From Pseudomonas sp. KUIN-1 (GTDB lineage Bacteria > Pseudomonadota > Gammaproteobacteria > Pseudomonadales > Pseudomonadaceae), in NCBI RefSeq assembly GCF_009176725.1, contig NZ_AP020337.1, positions 3,975,501-4,039,500 of the forward strand: DNA of 64,000 bases, in the 5' to 3' direction. The position numbers and the translations under genes were made by a program. Under the pieces are notes generated by a model. The model had not been told where the DNA came from and did no database searches. It was given only the letters and a program-made list of their open reading frames with translations. Below are positions 9,238-17,319 of this stretch, piece by piece; position 1 is the first letter of the stretch, and the number at the start of each line of letters is the position of its first letter.

Positions 9238-9336
9238 GTCCTGACACTGATCCGGGGGTCGCCGCAACGGGCCCTCCATGGCCCGGTGCGGCTAGCCTGG
9301 CGTCCTGCCAGGCTACCCCCGGATCAGCGCCAGGAC
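9238..9336. repeat. Cloverleaf-forming palindromic element
   Basis: An outer inverted repeat of 22 bp (9238-9259 with 9315-9336, 20 of 22 paired) encloses two further perfect or near-perfect hairpins: 9262-9291 (CCGCA and CGGGCC arms around a CTCCAT loop, one A-G mismatch) and 9294-9314 (AGCCTGGC-GTCCT-GCCAGGCT). Almost every base is paired, giving a three-way junction in RNA or single-stranded DNA. It has no coding potential. It could be a REPIN/MITE-like element or a structured RNA; the sequence does not decide. Confidence 0.7.
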
Positions 9337-9433
9337 TCAGCCGTCACTAACGTCGCACTCTGCGTCGTCAGTGCCATCGTGCTCGAAAAGCACTTTAGAG
9401 TAGTCGGGCTAGAGGCACGGCCCGGTAGCTGAT

Positions 9434-9491
9434 GACTATCGTTCCTCACGCTCCAGCGTGGGAATGCAGTTCGTGACGCTCTGCGTCACAC
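9434..9491 (+). repeat. Paired-hairpin repeat, full copy
   Basis: Second intact copy, about 58 bp identical to 9046-9102 in the same orientation, starting GACTATCGTTCCTCACGC. Lies in the 3' flank of fliK, about 160 bp past its stop codon. Confidence 0.8.
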
Positions 9492-9647
9492 AACGGTTCT
9501 GTGATATCAGGCTAATTAGCGTTTGGCTCAAATCACCTTTTCGCCCCTCGACTTCATCAGTGCCATCGCGCTCAAAAAGCATTTCTGCGCCAAGACGTGA
9601 AGACAATGCATGACATCGTGTAGCGACTGCCATGTGACGCAGGAGCC

Positions 9648-11063
9648 TCACGCGTAATAATCGATCTCACTGGTGCCGATCACACGTGCTGCTGGCTGGC
9701 TGACCGGGATGGCCGCATCGACGCCTGCGATTTCATCGGAGCTATCGCCGGAGCTCATGCCACCGCCACGACCGCTGCGCTGGGAGCGGCTGGCCTGTTC
9801 CTGAGCCTGTTGCTGGGCCTGCTGTTGCGACTGATCGGAGACATTGACGTCGACGTTGCCAAGCCCCTGCTGCACGAACGATTCACGCAGCTTCGACATC
9901 TGGCTTTCCAGCGCATCACGTACGCCCATGTGCGCGCTCATGAATGTCACCTGGGTCTGCTGCTCAGGCGCCATGTTGATACGGATATCAAGACGACCGA
10001 GTTCGGCAGGTTCCAGCTTGATATCGGCGGTCTTGAGGTTCTGGCTCGACAGGTACATGACGCGATCGACGATGCCTTCGGTCCAGCCGCTTTGATGCAT
10101 GGCCAACGGTTGGTTCATCAAGGGTGCGGCAGGTGCAGCCGCTGCGCGTGCAGGTTGCGCGGCCTGACTGAGCGCTGCGAGGCGATCGGCAAAGTTGTCG
10201 ACGCGAGTATCACCGGCGGCGCCTTTGACATCCTTCAGCCCCTCGCCGATCAAACCGCTGAACGACTTGTCACTGCTTTCGGTGCTGCCGCCTTCGGACG
10301 GAAGCTGCTCGCTCAAGACCGACAGGTTATTGACGATATTCTGATTCGGGTCAGCTTCAGCATTGCTCGGCGTCGCCTTGTTGGCAGCCTGGGCATTCTG
10401 CGTAGCCAGTTGAGTCTTGGCAGTGGCGTTTTCCAGCGCCAGCTGCACAGCATCCAGACCATCAAGCGGATCGGCGTCAGGATCGAAGGCTTCTTTAGCC
10501 ACTGCTGGCGGTGCCGCCTGCGTAGTGGTGAGCGCCGAAACCGCTGGCGCAGTGACAACTTCCGCACCTGGCGCCTTGGCTACAACAGGTGCCGCGGGAG
10601 CCTGTGCGGCCATTGCCTGCAATGCCGGATCAAGGACTGGATCAAGGGCCGGATCGACGATCGCCTGGCCGTCATTCAGCGCCGGATCGGCAGAGGCCTG
10701 CGCATCATCCTGCTTCGAGTCAGAATGGGCTGCGTCATCATCTGCAGCAGCCGGCCTGGCTGGCAAATCATTGCCGCTATCGGCAACGCCAGACTTGTCG
10801 GCGGCATTTGCCTGATCGCTTGCAGGCTTGTCCTTGCCGGCGGCAACCTTGTCCTTGTCAGGCGCGGTCTTGTCGCGGGCTGGCTTTACTGGCGCATCTT
10901 CGCGCGCAGGCACGGTGTCTTTCGCCTGCTTTGCATAGACATTGGAAAAGCTGGAGGCCCCGTCCTTGCTGCTGTCAGCAGACTTGACCGCATTGTTGGC
11001 CACACCGGACCTGGCGGTCACAGAGGTTGTGGCCTGAAGAAGCGCATTGGTAGCAAGGGGCAT
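9648..11063 (-). CDS. fliK: Flagellar hook-length control protein FliK
   Basis: Secreted ruler that measures hook length and triggers the FlhB substrate switch. It has 471 residues. The first two thirds are low-complexity Ala/Asp/Lys/Pro-rich sequence, typical of the ruler part. A globular C-terminal domain (about 330-425) holds the segment LKLEPAELGRLDIRINM (here IKLEPAELGRLDIRINM), the conserved FliK substrate-switch motif, and a Gln/Ser/Gly-rich tail follows. It has its own sigma-54-like promoter at 11110-11125 and is separated from fliL by the repeat block. Identity is firm from the C-terminal motif and context. Confidence 0.95.
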   Translation of the reverse strand: MPLATNALLQATTSVTARSGVANNAVKSADSSKDGASSFSNVYAKQAKDTVPAREDAPVKPARDKTAPDKDKVAAGKDKPASDQANAADKSGVADSGNDLPARPAAADDDAAHSDSKQDDAQASADPALNDGQAIVDPALDPVLDPALQAMAAQAPAAPVVAKAPGAEVVTAPAVSALTTTQAAPPAVAKEAFDPDADPLDGLDAVQLALENATAKTQLATQNAQAANKATPSNAEADPNQNIVNNLSVLSEQLPSEGGSTESSDKSFSGLIGEGLKDVKGAAGDTRVDNFADRLAALSQAAQPARAAAAPAAPLMNQPLAMHQSGWTEGIVDRVMYLSSQNLKTADIKLEPAELGRLDIRINMAPEQQTQVTFMSAHMGVRDALESQMSKLRESFVQQGLGNVDVNVSDQSQQQAQQQAQEQASRSQRSGRGGGMSSGDSSDEIAGVDAAIPVSQPAARVIGTSEIDYYA

Positions 11064-11109
11064 TTCGGTCTCCGCATCAGCTGCTGGTTATCGCCTTACC
11101 GAAATAGTT

Positions 11110-11125
11110 AGCAATATACGGGCCA
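11110..11125 (-). promoter_or_regulatory. Sigma-54 promoter candidate for fliK
   Basis: Minus strand TGGCCCGTATATTGCT: GG and GC 10 nt apart with TTGC at -12. About 47 nt separates it from the fliK ATG, in the 112-bp gap after hptB. Confidence 0.8.
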
Positions 11126-11175
11126 GCTATCTAATGATTCCCCATAGCGGGGATCGAGGGTATGACTCTAAGGGC

Positions 11176-11532
11176 TCAGATGACGAACAGCTGCCGCTCG
11201 GAATTGAACAGCCCGCGAATCGTCATGTATTCGCTATCGATCGTGCCAATCAATTCTGCCAGACCTGCGAACTGCTCCTGACGGGCCTGCTCCTCGAGCT
11301 GACGGCACAGCTCGGAAAGCTGCAAGGCCCCCATGTTGCTGCTGCTGCCCTTGAAACTGTGAGCGGTAAGGCTCAACTCCTGAAAGTCAGGATTGCGGGA
11401 CCCGGCAGCCAGACGCAGCTGCGCGATACGCTGCTCGGAATCCTTGATAAAAACATCCAGCAAGGTTGGATATTCGTCTTCCATGACCTCCTGCAAGGTA
11501 TTCAACACGCTGTAATCCAGATGAATCGACAC
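11176..11532 (-). CDS. hptB: Histidine phosphotransfer protein, HptB-like
   Basis: Single-domain phosphotransfer protein of 118 residues that would relay phosphate from hybrid kinases to the HsbR-like regulator encoded just upstream. The Hpt helix carries AHSFKGSSSNMGA with the phospho-acceptor His58. Start is GTG, chosen for the strong AAGGAG 7 nt upstream. It is the last gene of the hsbA-hsbR-hptB group, whose order and sizes match PA3347-PA3346-PA3345 of P. aeruginosa, where the pathway controls swarming and biofilm formation through FlgM. The same role here is an inference from homology. Confidence 0.88.
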   Translation of the reverse strand: MSIHLDYSVLNTLQEVMEDEYPTLLDVFIKDSEQRIAQLRLAAGSRNPDFQELSLTAHSFKGSSSNMGALQLSELCRQLEEQARQEQFAGLAELIGTIDSEYMTIRGLFNSERQLFVI

Positions 11533-11566
11533 TTGTTCACTCCTTGATCAAGACTCCAGGCGGGGA

Positions 11567-13273
11567 TTATGCCACTCCCTCCCAGGAAAATTCCACGCAG
11601 GCGGTCCTGCCATCCCTGGACCACCTGGCCTCGCGGCTCAACTCACAGACCAGATGCAGCCCGCGACCATACAGTTCATTGCCGGCAGGCGTCAGCGTCC
11701 GGGTCTTTTCCACATCAAATCCCTGGCCGCTGTCCTCGACGCCGAGGGTCAGCCGACCGCCCTGCGCGACCGTTTCAACCTGCAGGGTCATGCGGATGAA
11801 GCCGGACTGCAGCCTGTCGAGGCGTTCTGCCCGCTGCTGATAATAGAGCGCGAAGCCTGCTGCGTCGTGCTTGAGCGCCGAATCCAACCCTAGCACACCA
11901 TGCTCCAGCGCATTGCTGTACAGCTCGCCGAGCACCATATGCAGTGCAGCGCCCTGATCACGCAGGCCGTGAACCTCCAGCAGCAATTGCAGTACGTAAG
12001 GCAGGGGGTTGAAACGCTTGAGGGTCGAGGCGCGAAACTCGAAGCTGGCCGACCAGTCCAGCGGGCTGGAGGCGCCGCTGTCCGAATACATCATGGCAGG
12101 CAGACTTTGCAGCGGCGCTTCGACAGCGCTGACTTCCAGCAGACTGACATCGTCACGCGCCTTGCCGCCAAATTCGTTGAGCGCCTCGAGGATCTCTTCG
12201 ATCAGCAACTGCGGTTCGCGATTGGCCGACAGAACCTGTCGCAGACGCTGCGCACCGAACAGCTCCTCCTGACTGTTACTGGTGTCGAGCACGCCGTCGG
12301 ACAACAGAAATATGCGGTCACCCGGCGCCAACGGATACACGTCGGTGCGCGCGTCGAAGGCATCGACGCTCAATACGCCCAAGGGCAGATGATTCGAGGC
12401 CAGCGGCACATGCTCGCCCTGTGCGCCGCGCAGCAGGTAGCCGTCCGGCAAGCCACCGCTCCAGACCTCGACCTGCCGCTGCGGCAGATTGATACACAGC
12501 AGCGTCGCACAACAAAACATGTCGACCGGGAGGATGCGTTTGAGCTTGGCGTTCATTTCACGGAGGATTTCAACCAAGCCATAGCCCTTGGCTGTCATGC
12601 CATAGAACACTTCTGCAAGCGGCATCGCGCCAACGGCAGCCGGCAAGCCATGTCCGGTGAAATCACCGAGCAGCACCTGCATGTGCCCGGCGGGGGTGTA
12701 AGCAGCCAGCATCAGGTCGCCGTTGAACAGTGCGTAGGGGGACTGCAGGTAGCGAATGTTGCTCGCCCCCAGGCAACCGGCGTGGGCGATCTGATCGAAC
12801 ACCGCCTTGGCGACACGTTGCTCATTGAGCAGATACTCATGGTGCCTGGCGATCTGGTCACGCTGCTGGCGAACAGTTTCGTGCAATACCCGCAAACGGT
12901 TCATGGCGTTGAGCTTGGCGGCCAATACCAGCGGGTTGTAAGGCTTGGACATAAAGTCGTCACCACCGGCGTCCAGACAGCGTGCAAGCGCCTCGCCTTC
13001 GGTGAGCGAGGTCAGGAAGATGATCGGCACCAGCGATTCGCCGGCCATCGCCTTGATCCTTCGCGCGGCCTCGAAACCATCCATGACCGGCATCATGGCG
13101 TCCATCAGAATCAAATGCGGGCTTTCGGCCTTGAAGATGGCAACCGCTTCGACACCGTTGCCCGCGCTGAGGACCCGGTGACCCTGCCGCGCCACGATGG
13201 CTGACAGCAGCAAGCGGTCACTGGTGCTGTCATCAGCGATCAGAATGCACAGTTTGTTCGGGGCTGGCTGCAC
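11567..13273 (-). CDS. hsbR: Response regulator with PP2C phosphatase and kinase domains, HsbR-like
   Basis: Three-domain switch of 568 residues. A receiver (1-125) has phospho-acceptor Asp58 in LILMDAMMP and Lys in FMSKPY. A SpoIIE-type PP2C phosphatase (about 190-385) carries the metal motifs GDFTGHGLPAA and LLSDGVLDT. A C-terminal HATPase-type anti-sigma kinase (about 430-565) has ELYSNALEHG and VEDSGQGFD. In P. aeruginosa HsbR this arrangement phosphorylates or dephosphorylates the antagonist HsbA according to receiver state. Start is a GTG inside the end of hsbA, a 41-bp overlap, with no other in-frame start before the receiver core; no clear SD is visible, so coupling to hsbA translation is likely. 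Confidence 0.9.
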   Translation of the reverse strand: MQPAPNKLCILIADDSTSDRLLLSAIVARQGHRVLSAGNGVEAVAIFKAESPHLILMDAMMPVMDGFEAARRIKAMAGESLVPIIFLTSLTEGEALARCLDAGGDDFMSKPYNPLVLAAKLNAMNRLRVLHETVRQQRDQIARHHEYLLNEQRVAKAVFDQIAHAGCLGASNIRYLQSPYALFNGDLMLAAYTPAGHMQVLLGDFTGHGLPAAVGAMPLAEVFYGMTAKGYGLVEILREMNAKLKRILPVDMFCCATLLCINLPQRQVEVWSGGLPDGYLLRGAQGEHVPLASNHLPLGVLSVDAFDARTDVYPLAPGDRIFLLSDGVLDTSNSQEELFGAQRLRQVLSANREPQLLIEEILEALNEFGGKARDDVSLLEVSAVEAPLQSLPAMMYSDSGASSPLDWSASFEFRASTLKRFNPLPYVLQLLLEVHGLRDQGAALHMVLGELYSNALEHGVLGLDSALKHDAAGFALYYQQRAERLDRLQSGFIRMTLQVETVAQGGRLTLGVEDSGQGFDVEKTRTLTPAGNELYGRGLHLVCELSREARWSRDGRTACVEFSWEGVA

Positions 13274-13580
13274 GGGGTATGCTCAATTCGAACAGCTTCG
13301 AGAAATTGGAAATGGCCAGAATCTTCAGCACATCAGGCGTGCAGTTGACCAGGCGTACCAATGCCTTGTCACCTCCGGCGTGATCGCGCAGCAGCAACAG
13401 CATGCCCAGCGCAGAACTGTCCAGATAATGCGTACCGCGCAGGTCGACCACGTAGTTCAGCGACTGCGGATAGTCCTCATAGGCAGTGCGAAACGCCTGA
13501 TGGGAATTGAAATCGAAACGCCCTTCGATATAAAGGGTCAGCGTCTGGCCATCGGCAGAACGTTCGGAAGTGACAGTCAT
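13233..13580 (-). CDS. hsbA: STAS-domain anti-sigma-factor antagonist, HsbA-like
   Basis: Cytosolic STAS protein of about 115 residues. The acceptor motif HYLDSSALGML has the Ser that such antagonists cycle between phosphorylated and free forms. I chose the ATG at 13578-13580 (MTVTSERS) because GAGG lies 5 nt upstream; a frame extension adds eight residues. It overlaps hsbR by 41 bp. In P. aeruginosa, unphosphorylated HsbA binds FlgM and so frees FliA; flgM of this genome is at 54894. Function here is inferred from that homologue and the conserved neighbours. Confidence 0.87.
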   Translation of the reverse strand: MTVTSERSADGQTLTLYIEGRFDFNSHQAFRTAYEDYPQSLNYVVDLRGTHYLDSSALGMLLLLRDHAGGDKALVRLVNCTPDVLKILAISNFSKLFELSIPRAASPEQTVHSDR

Positions 13581-13664
13581 GGGAACCTCGAGGTGTTTCA
13601 TCACCGAGACATTGATAGCGTAGACCAGCCAGAGAGATCACTGCGGGTCTGATTGAGTCAAACG

Positions 13665-14114
13665 TCAGAATTGTTCATGACGAGGCAGGCGCTGCGACAA
13701 CTCGTCGAGCAATTTCTGCTCGCGCTTGTCTTCCAGCCTGCGCGCCTCGTCCATGTACCGCTGCACCAGCTTGCGCAAGCCCTCTACCCGCGCGTAGCAA
13801 TCCTGCCAGGCGCTGCGCGCCCGATCCAGATTGGCTTTGTGCCATTCAAGACTTTTGTATTGCTGGGCAACGGCGACATCGAGCTGACTGAGAAAGCGTT
13901 GATAACCCAGCAGCCACTGCCCGGAAACCCCGGCACTGCCGCGCTGCAACCATTGTTGCTGATAATCCTGACGAAACTGGTCAAGTTCCTGCAGCTTGTT
14001 GTTGGCAAGATTGACCTGCCCCTGGAAGTGCCCAAGGCGCTGGGCGGCAGTTCGCTCGGCAGCCTCTGCCATCTCGACCACCGGCGCCAGACGCGCCGCT
14101 CGACTCTGCGCCAT
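13665..14114 (-). CDS. fliJ: Flagellar export protein FliJ
   Basis: Central-stalk-like coiled-coil protein of the FliHIJ ATPase complex; it also escorts emptied chaperones. The 149 residues are almost entirely helical and charged, with long heptad-like stretches (about 15-140). Starts 6 bp after the fliI stop. Sequence conservation is low in this family, but size, coiled coil and position are decisive. Confidence 0.94.
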   Translation of the reverse strand: MAQSRAARLAPVVEMAEAAERTAAQRLGHFQGQVNLANNKLQELDQFRQDYQQQWLQRGSAGVSGQWLLGYQRFLSQLDVAVAQQYKSLEWHKANLDRARSAWQDCYARVEGLRKLVQRYMDEARRLEDKREQKLLDELSQRLPRHEQF

Positions 14115-14120
14115 GGGTTA

Positions 14121-15479
14121 TCAGCCGCCAGGCGCTGGTGCGAAGATCGACGCCAGCGCCTCGCTGCTGCCCTGCATGCTTTCGTTCTCGCGCAACGCCT
14201 GACGCTGATAGCGCACCAGTACCGGATGCAGCGCGATCGCCATGTCCGTCTCGCGATCACCACCGGCCACGTAGGCGCCGACGCTGATCAGATCGCGCGT
14301 CTGCTGATAACGCGACCACAACTGTTTGAAATGCTGCGCACGCGCCATGTGTTCGGGGCTGACCACGGCGGGCATGACCCGGCTGATCGACGCTTCGATA
14401 TCGATAGCCGGGTAATGCCCCTCTTCGGCCAGACGCCGGGACAACACGATGTGACCGTCCAGCACACCGCGCGCCGAGTCGGCAATCGGGTCCTGCTGGT
14501 CATCGCCTTCGGAGAGCACGGTGTAAAACGCGGTAATAGAACCACCGCCCTTTTCAGCGTTGCCGGCGCGCTCGACCAGTTTGGGCAAGCGGGCAAACAC
14601 TGATGGAGGATAGCCCTTGGTGGCCGGCGGCTCGCCAATGGCCAGCGCGATTTCCCGCTGAGCCTGAGCAAAACGGGTCAGGGAATCCATCAGCAACAGG
14701 ACATTCTTGCCCTTGTCACGAAAGTATTCGGCGATTCGCGTGCAATACATCGCTGCGCGCAAACGCATCAGAGGCGCATCATCGGCTGGCGAAGCGACCA
14801 CCACCGAACGCTTCAGGCCCTCCTCGCCGAGGATGTGCTCGATGAACTCCTTGACCTCACGGCCCCGCTCCCCGATCAGGCCGACGACGATGATGTCCGC
14901 TTCGGTGAAGCGCGTCATCATGCCGAGCAGCACACTCTTGCCCACGCCCGTACCGGCAAACAGCCCGAGACGCTGACCGCGACCCACCGTCAATAAACCG
15001 TTGATGCACCGAATGCCGACATCCAGTGGCTGACTGATGGGGTCACGCTTGAGCGGGTTGATGGTCGGGCCATCCATCGGCACCCAGTCTTCAGCCTTGA
15101 TCGGCGAGCGACCATCCAGCGGACGACCGGCACCATCAAGCACCCGGCCCAGCATGCTCATGCCCATCGGCAGACGACCGGTATCGGCCAGCGGCACAAC
15201 CCGCGCGCCAGGCGCGATGCCGGCCACGCTGCCGACCGGCATGAGAAACACCTTGCCACCGGAAAAACCCATCACTTCAGCTTCGACTTCCACCGGGTGA
15301 TGGCTGTCGTCATTGATAACTACACACCGGCTGCCCATTGCCGCGCGCAGGCCCTCGGCCTCAAGCGTCAGACCCACCATGCGCAGCAGCCGACCTTCCA
15401 CTACGGGCTGGGCAGGCAGGCTGATCGACTCGGCATAGGAACCGAGGCGCTTGGCGAAACTGGTGCGATCAAGGCGCAT
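14121..15479 (-). CDS. fliI: Flagellum-specific ATPase FliI
   Basis: Hexameric F1-beta-like ATPase that energises substrate unloading at the export gate. It has 452 residues from the chosen ATG (MRLDRTSFAKRLGSY). Walker A is GLFAGTGVGKSVLL, the Walker B region is KNVLLLMDSLTRFAQAQRE, and GERGREVKEF is the usual family motif. The longer frame begins inside fliH and adds 21 residues unlike FliI, so I set the start at 15479, an 11-bp overlap with fliH. Confidence 0.97.
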   Translation of the reverse strand: MRLDRTSFAKRLGSYAESISLPAQPVVEGRLLRMVGLTLEAEGLRAAMGSRCVVINDDSHHPVEVEAEVMGFSGGKVFLMPVGSVAGIAPGARVVPLADTGRLPMGMSMLGRVLDGAGRPLDGRSPIKAEDWVPMDGPTINPLKRDPISQPLDVGIRCINGLLTVGRGQRLGLFAGTGVGKSVLLGMMTRFTEADIIVVGLIGERGREVKEFIEHILGEEGLKRSVVVASPADDAPLMRLRAAMYCTRIAEYFRDKGKNVLLLMDSLTRFAQAQREIALAIGEPPATKGYPPSVFARLPKLVERAGNAEKGGGSITAFYTVLSEGDDQQDPIADSARGVLDGHIVLSRRLAEEGHYPAIDIEASISRVMPAVVSPEHMARAQHFKQLWSRYQQTRDLISVGAYVAGGDRETDMAIALHPVLVRYQRQALRENESMQGSSEALASIFAPAPGG

Positions 15480-16287
15480 CGAGGGTGTCCGCGTCAGATT
15501 CTTCAGCATTGGAGGCTTTGCCTGGCGAAACATCCAGATCAACGCTCAGATCCGCTGCAGCAGGATGAGTGACCTGTTCATGCAACTGGTCGTGCATCTT
15601 GGAAATCGCCAGGGCAATGCGTGTTTCGACGCTGGCGTCGATACGGCTATGCTCGGTTTCGATGCGGCAACCGCCCGGCAGCAGGTCTTCGTCTTCGACG
15701 ATCTTCCACGACTCCTCGTGACGTTCACGCATGGCCTTGACCAGCAGGAAGTCCTGAGGGTTTATGAAAATTCGCACATTCTGCGCGCCCATCGGCAATA
15801 GCTTGAGGGCATCGCGCAGCACGCTGGCAATCTGTGCCGAGTCCGTGACCAGCTCGCGCTGAATGACCTTACGCGCGATGTGCTCGACGAGGTAAATGAC
15901 GGCCTTTTCGATCTGGGTGTCCTGCTCGGCGATAGGTGCCAGCAGATTACCCATCAGTTGTTCCAGGCTGGCAACTTTTGCAGCAAGAACGACCTCCGCC
16001 TCCTGACGCACTTTTAGCTGAGTGCTGTGAAAACCTTCCTTTTCACCGGTGGCGAAGCCTTCGTTCCAGGCCTCCTGGCGGATGCTTTCCAGCTCTTCCA
16101 GAGTCAGTGGCTGAACTTCATCCAGCGGCACTTCTTCCATCTCGGCCGGTTCGTCGACCAGCTCGGGTTCCGGTTCAGGTTCGGGCTCCACGTGTGGATC
16201 GAAGCTGGGCAGCGCCCAGATGTCGAGCAACGCGGCGTCCTTGGCGCGAATGAGGTCGCTGGCCGATTCTTTATTGGAACTGGACAT
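15469..16287 (-). CDS. fliH: Flagellar export regulator FliH
   Basis: Peripheral-stalk homologue that dimerises, holds FliI inactive and tethers it to FliN. 272 residues: a disordered N-terminus with an acidic Glu/Pro repeat (about 35-60), a central coiled coil and a C-terminal V-ATPase-E-like domain. GxxxG repeats are weak here. Lies between fliG (15 bp) and fliI (11-bp overlap). Confidence 0.94.
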   Translation of the reverse strand: MSSSNKESASDLIRAKDAALLDIWALPSFDPHVEPEPEPEPELVDEPAEMEEVPLDEVQPLTLEELESIRQEAWNEGFATGEKEGFHSTQLKVRQEAEVVLAAKVASLEQLMGNLLAPIAEQDTQIEKAVIYLVEHIARKVIQRELVTDSAQIASVLRDALKLLPMGAQNVRIFINPQDFLLVKAMRERHEESWKIVEDEDLLPGGCRIETEHSRIDASVETRIALAISKMHDQLHEQVTHPAAADLSVDLDVSPGKASNAEESDADTLDAP

Positions 16288-16302
16288 GAGTCGGCTGAAT
16301 CC

Positions 16303-17319
16303 TTAGATCATTTCCTCGCCACCCTTGCCACCGAGTACGATCTCGCCGGCCTCGGCCATACGACGCGCAATGGTGAGGATTTCTTTCTGGGCGGTTTCCA
16401 CATCGCTGACACGCACCGGACCTTTTGCTTCCAGATCGTCGCGCAACAGCTCAGAGGCACGCTTGGACATGTTCTTGAAGATTTTTTCCTTGATGCCTTC
16501 GTCCGAGCCCTTGAGCGCGAGTACCAGCACGTCCGAGGATACTTCGCGCAGCAGCGCCTGGATACCACGGTCGTCGACATCGGAAAGATTGTTGAAGACG
16601 AACATGAGGTCCTCGATCTGCACCGAAAGGTCTTCGTCGACCTCGCGGATCGAGTCCATGAGCGAACCTTCGATCGAGCTGTCGAGGAAGTTCATGATAT
16701 CGGCCGCACGCTTGATACCACCCAGTGTGGTACGCGACGTGTTGGCGTTACCGGAGAACTGCTTCTCGAGAATCTGGTTCAATTCCTTGAGAGCCGCTGG
16801 CTGTACGGTGTTGAGCGATGACACGCGCAGGATGATATCGAGGCGGACCTTGTGATCGAAATGCCCAAGCACCTCGCCCGCCTGATCGGCGTCGAGGTAG
16901 GCGACCACGATGGCCTGAATCTGCGGGTGCTCGAAACGGATCACGTCGGCGACGGCACGCGGCTCCATCCACTTGAGGCTGTCCAGACCGCTGGTATTGC
17001 CACCCAGCAGGATCCGGTCGATCAGGCCGTTGGCCTTGTCCTCGCCCAGTGCCTGGGTCAGCATCTTGCGGATATAGCCATCGGAACCGACGCCAAGACT
17101 GGTCTGATCACCGACGATGTCGACGAACTCGCTCATGACCTCTTCGACCTGCTCGCGATGCACGTTGCGCATCTGCGCCATCGCTACGCCCACTTTCTGG
17201 ACTTCCTTGGGGCCCATGTGCCGGAGCACCTGAGCCGCATCGGTTTCGCCCAGCGAGAGCAACAGTACAGCCGCTTTTTCAACTTTGGAGAGTTTGGCTA
17301 CCATGGCTCGTTCATTCAT
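16303..17319 (-). CDS. fliG: Flagellar motor switch protein FliG
   Basis: Torque-generating C-ring subunit of 338 residues. It has three armadillo-like domains, the conserved EHPQ motif in the middle domain (FEHPQIQAIVVAYL) and the charged C-terminal helix that meets the stator. The ATG overlaps the end of fliF (GATGAATGA), so the two are probably translationally coupled. Confidence 0.98.
   Translation of the reverse strand: MNERAMVAKLSKVEKAAVLLLSLGETDAAQVLRHMGPKEVQKVGVAMAQMRNVHREQVEEVMSEFVDIVGDQTSLGVGSDGYIRKMLTQALGEDKANGLIDRILLGGNTSGLDSLKWMEPRAVADVIRFEHPQIQAIVVAYLDADQAGEVLGHFDHKVRLDIILRVSSLNTVQPAALKELNQILEKQFSGNANTSRTTLGGIKRAADIMNFLDSSIEGSLMDSIREVDEDLSVQIEDLMFVFNNLSDVDDRGIQALLREVSSDVLVLALKGSDEGIKEKIFKNMSKRASELLRDDLEAKGPVRVSDVETAQKEILTIARRMAEAGEIVLGGKGGEEMI

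Larger units (their letters stand above)
8813..9647. other. Gene-free, repeat-rich block between fliL and fliK
   Basis: 835 bp without a believable gene; the longest frames cross repeat units. From low to high coordinate it holds the fliL promoter, a degenerate and then a good copy of the paired-hairpin repeat (8985-9102), simple hairpins at 9167-9190 (CTCACTTT/AAAGTGAG) and 9216-9230 (CCCGAC-TTC-GTCGGG), a 99-nt cloverleaf (9238-9336), and another good repeat copy (9434-9491). Stretches flanking the two good copies are also related: ACCTTTTCGCCCCTCG occurs twice, and a CAGTGCCATCG-GCTC-AAAAGCA segment occurs near 9371 and 9558. The block therefore looks like a diverged tandem duplication. 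Confidence 0.8.

Noticed and set aside
8985..9491. Repeat cluster as a CRISPR array
   Set aside because: Only three copies, unequal spacing, strong internal hairpins and no cas genes.
9058..9651. Short frames in the fliL-fliK gap as possible genes
   Set aside because: They pass through the hairpin repeats, lack ribosome sites and show no protein-like composition.
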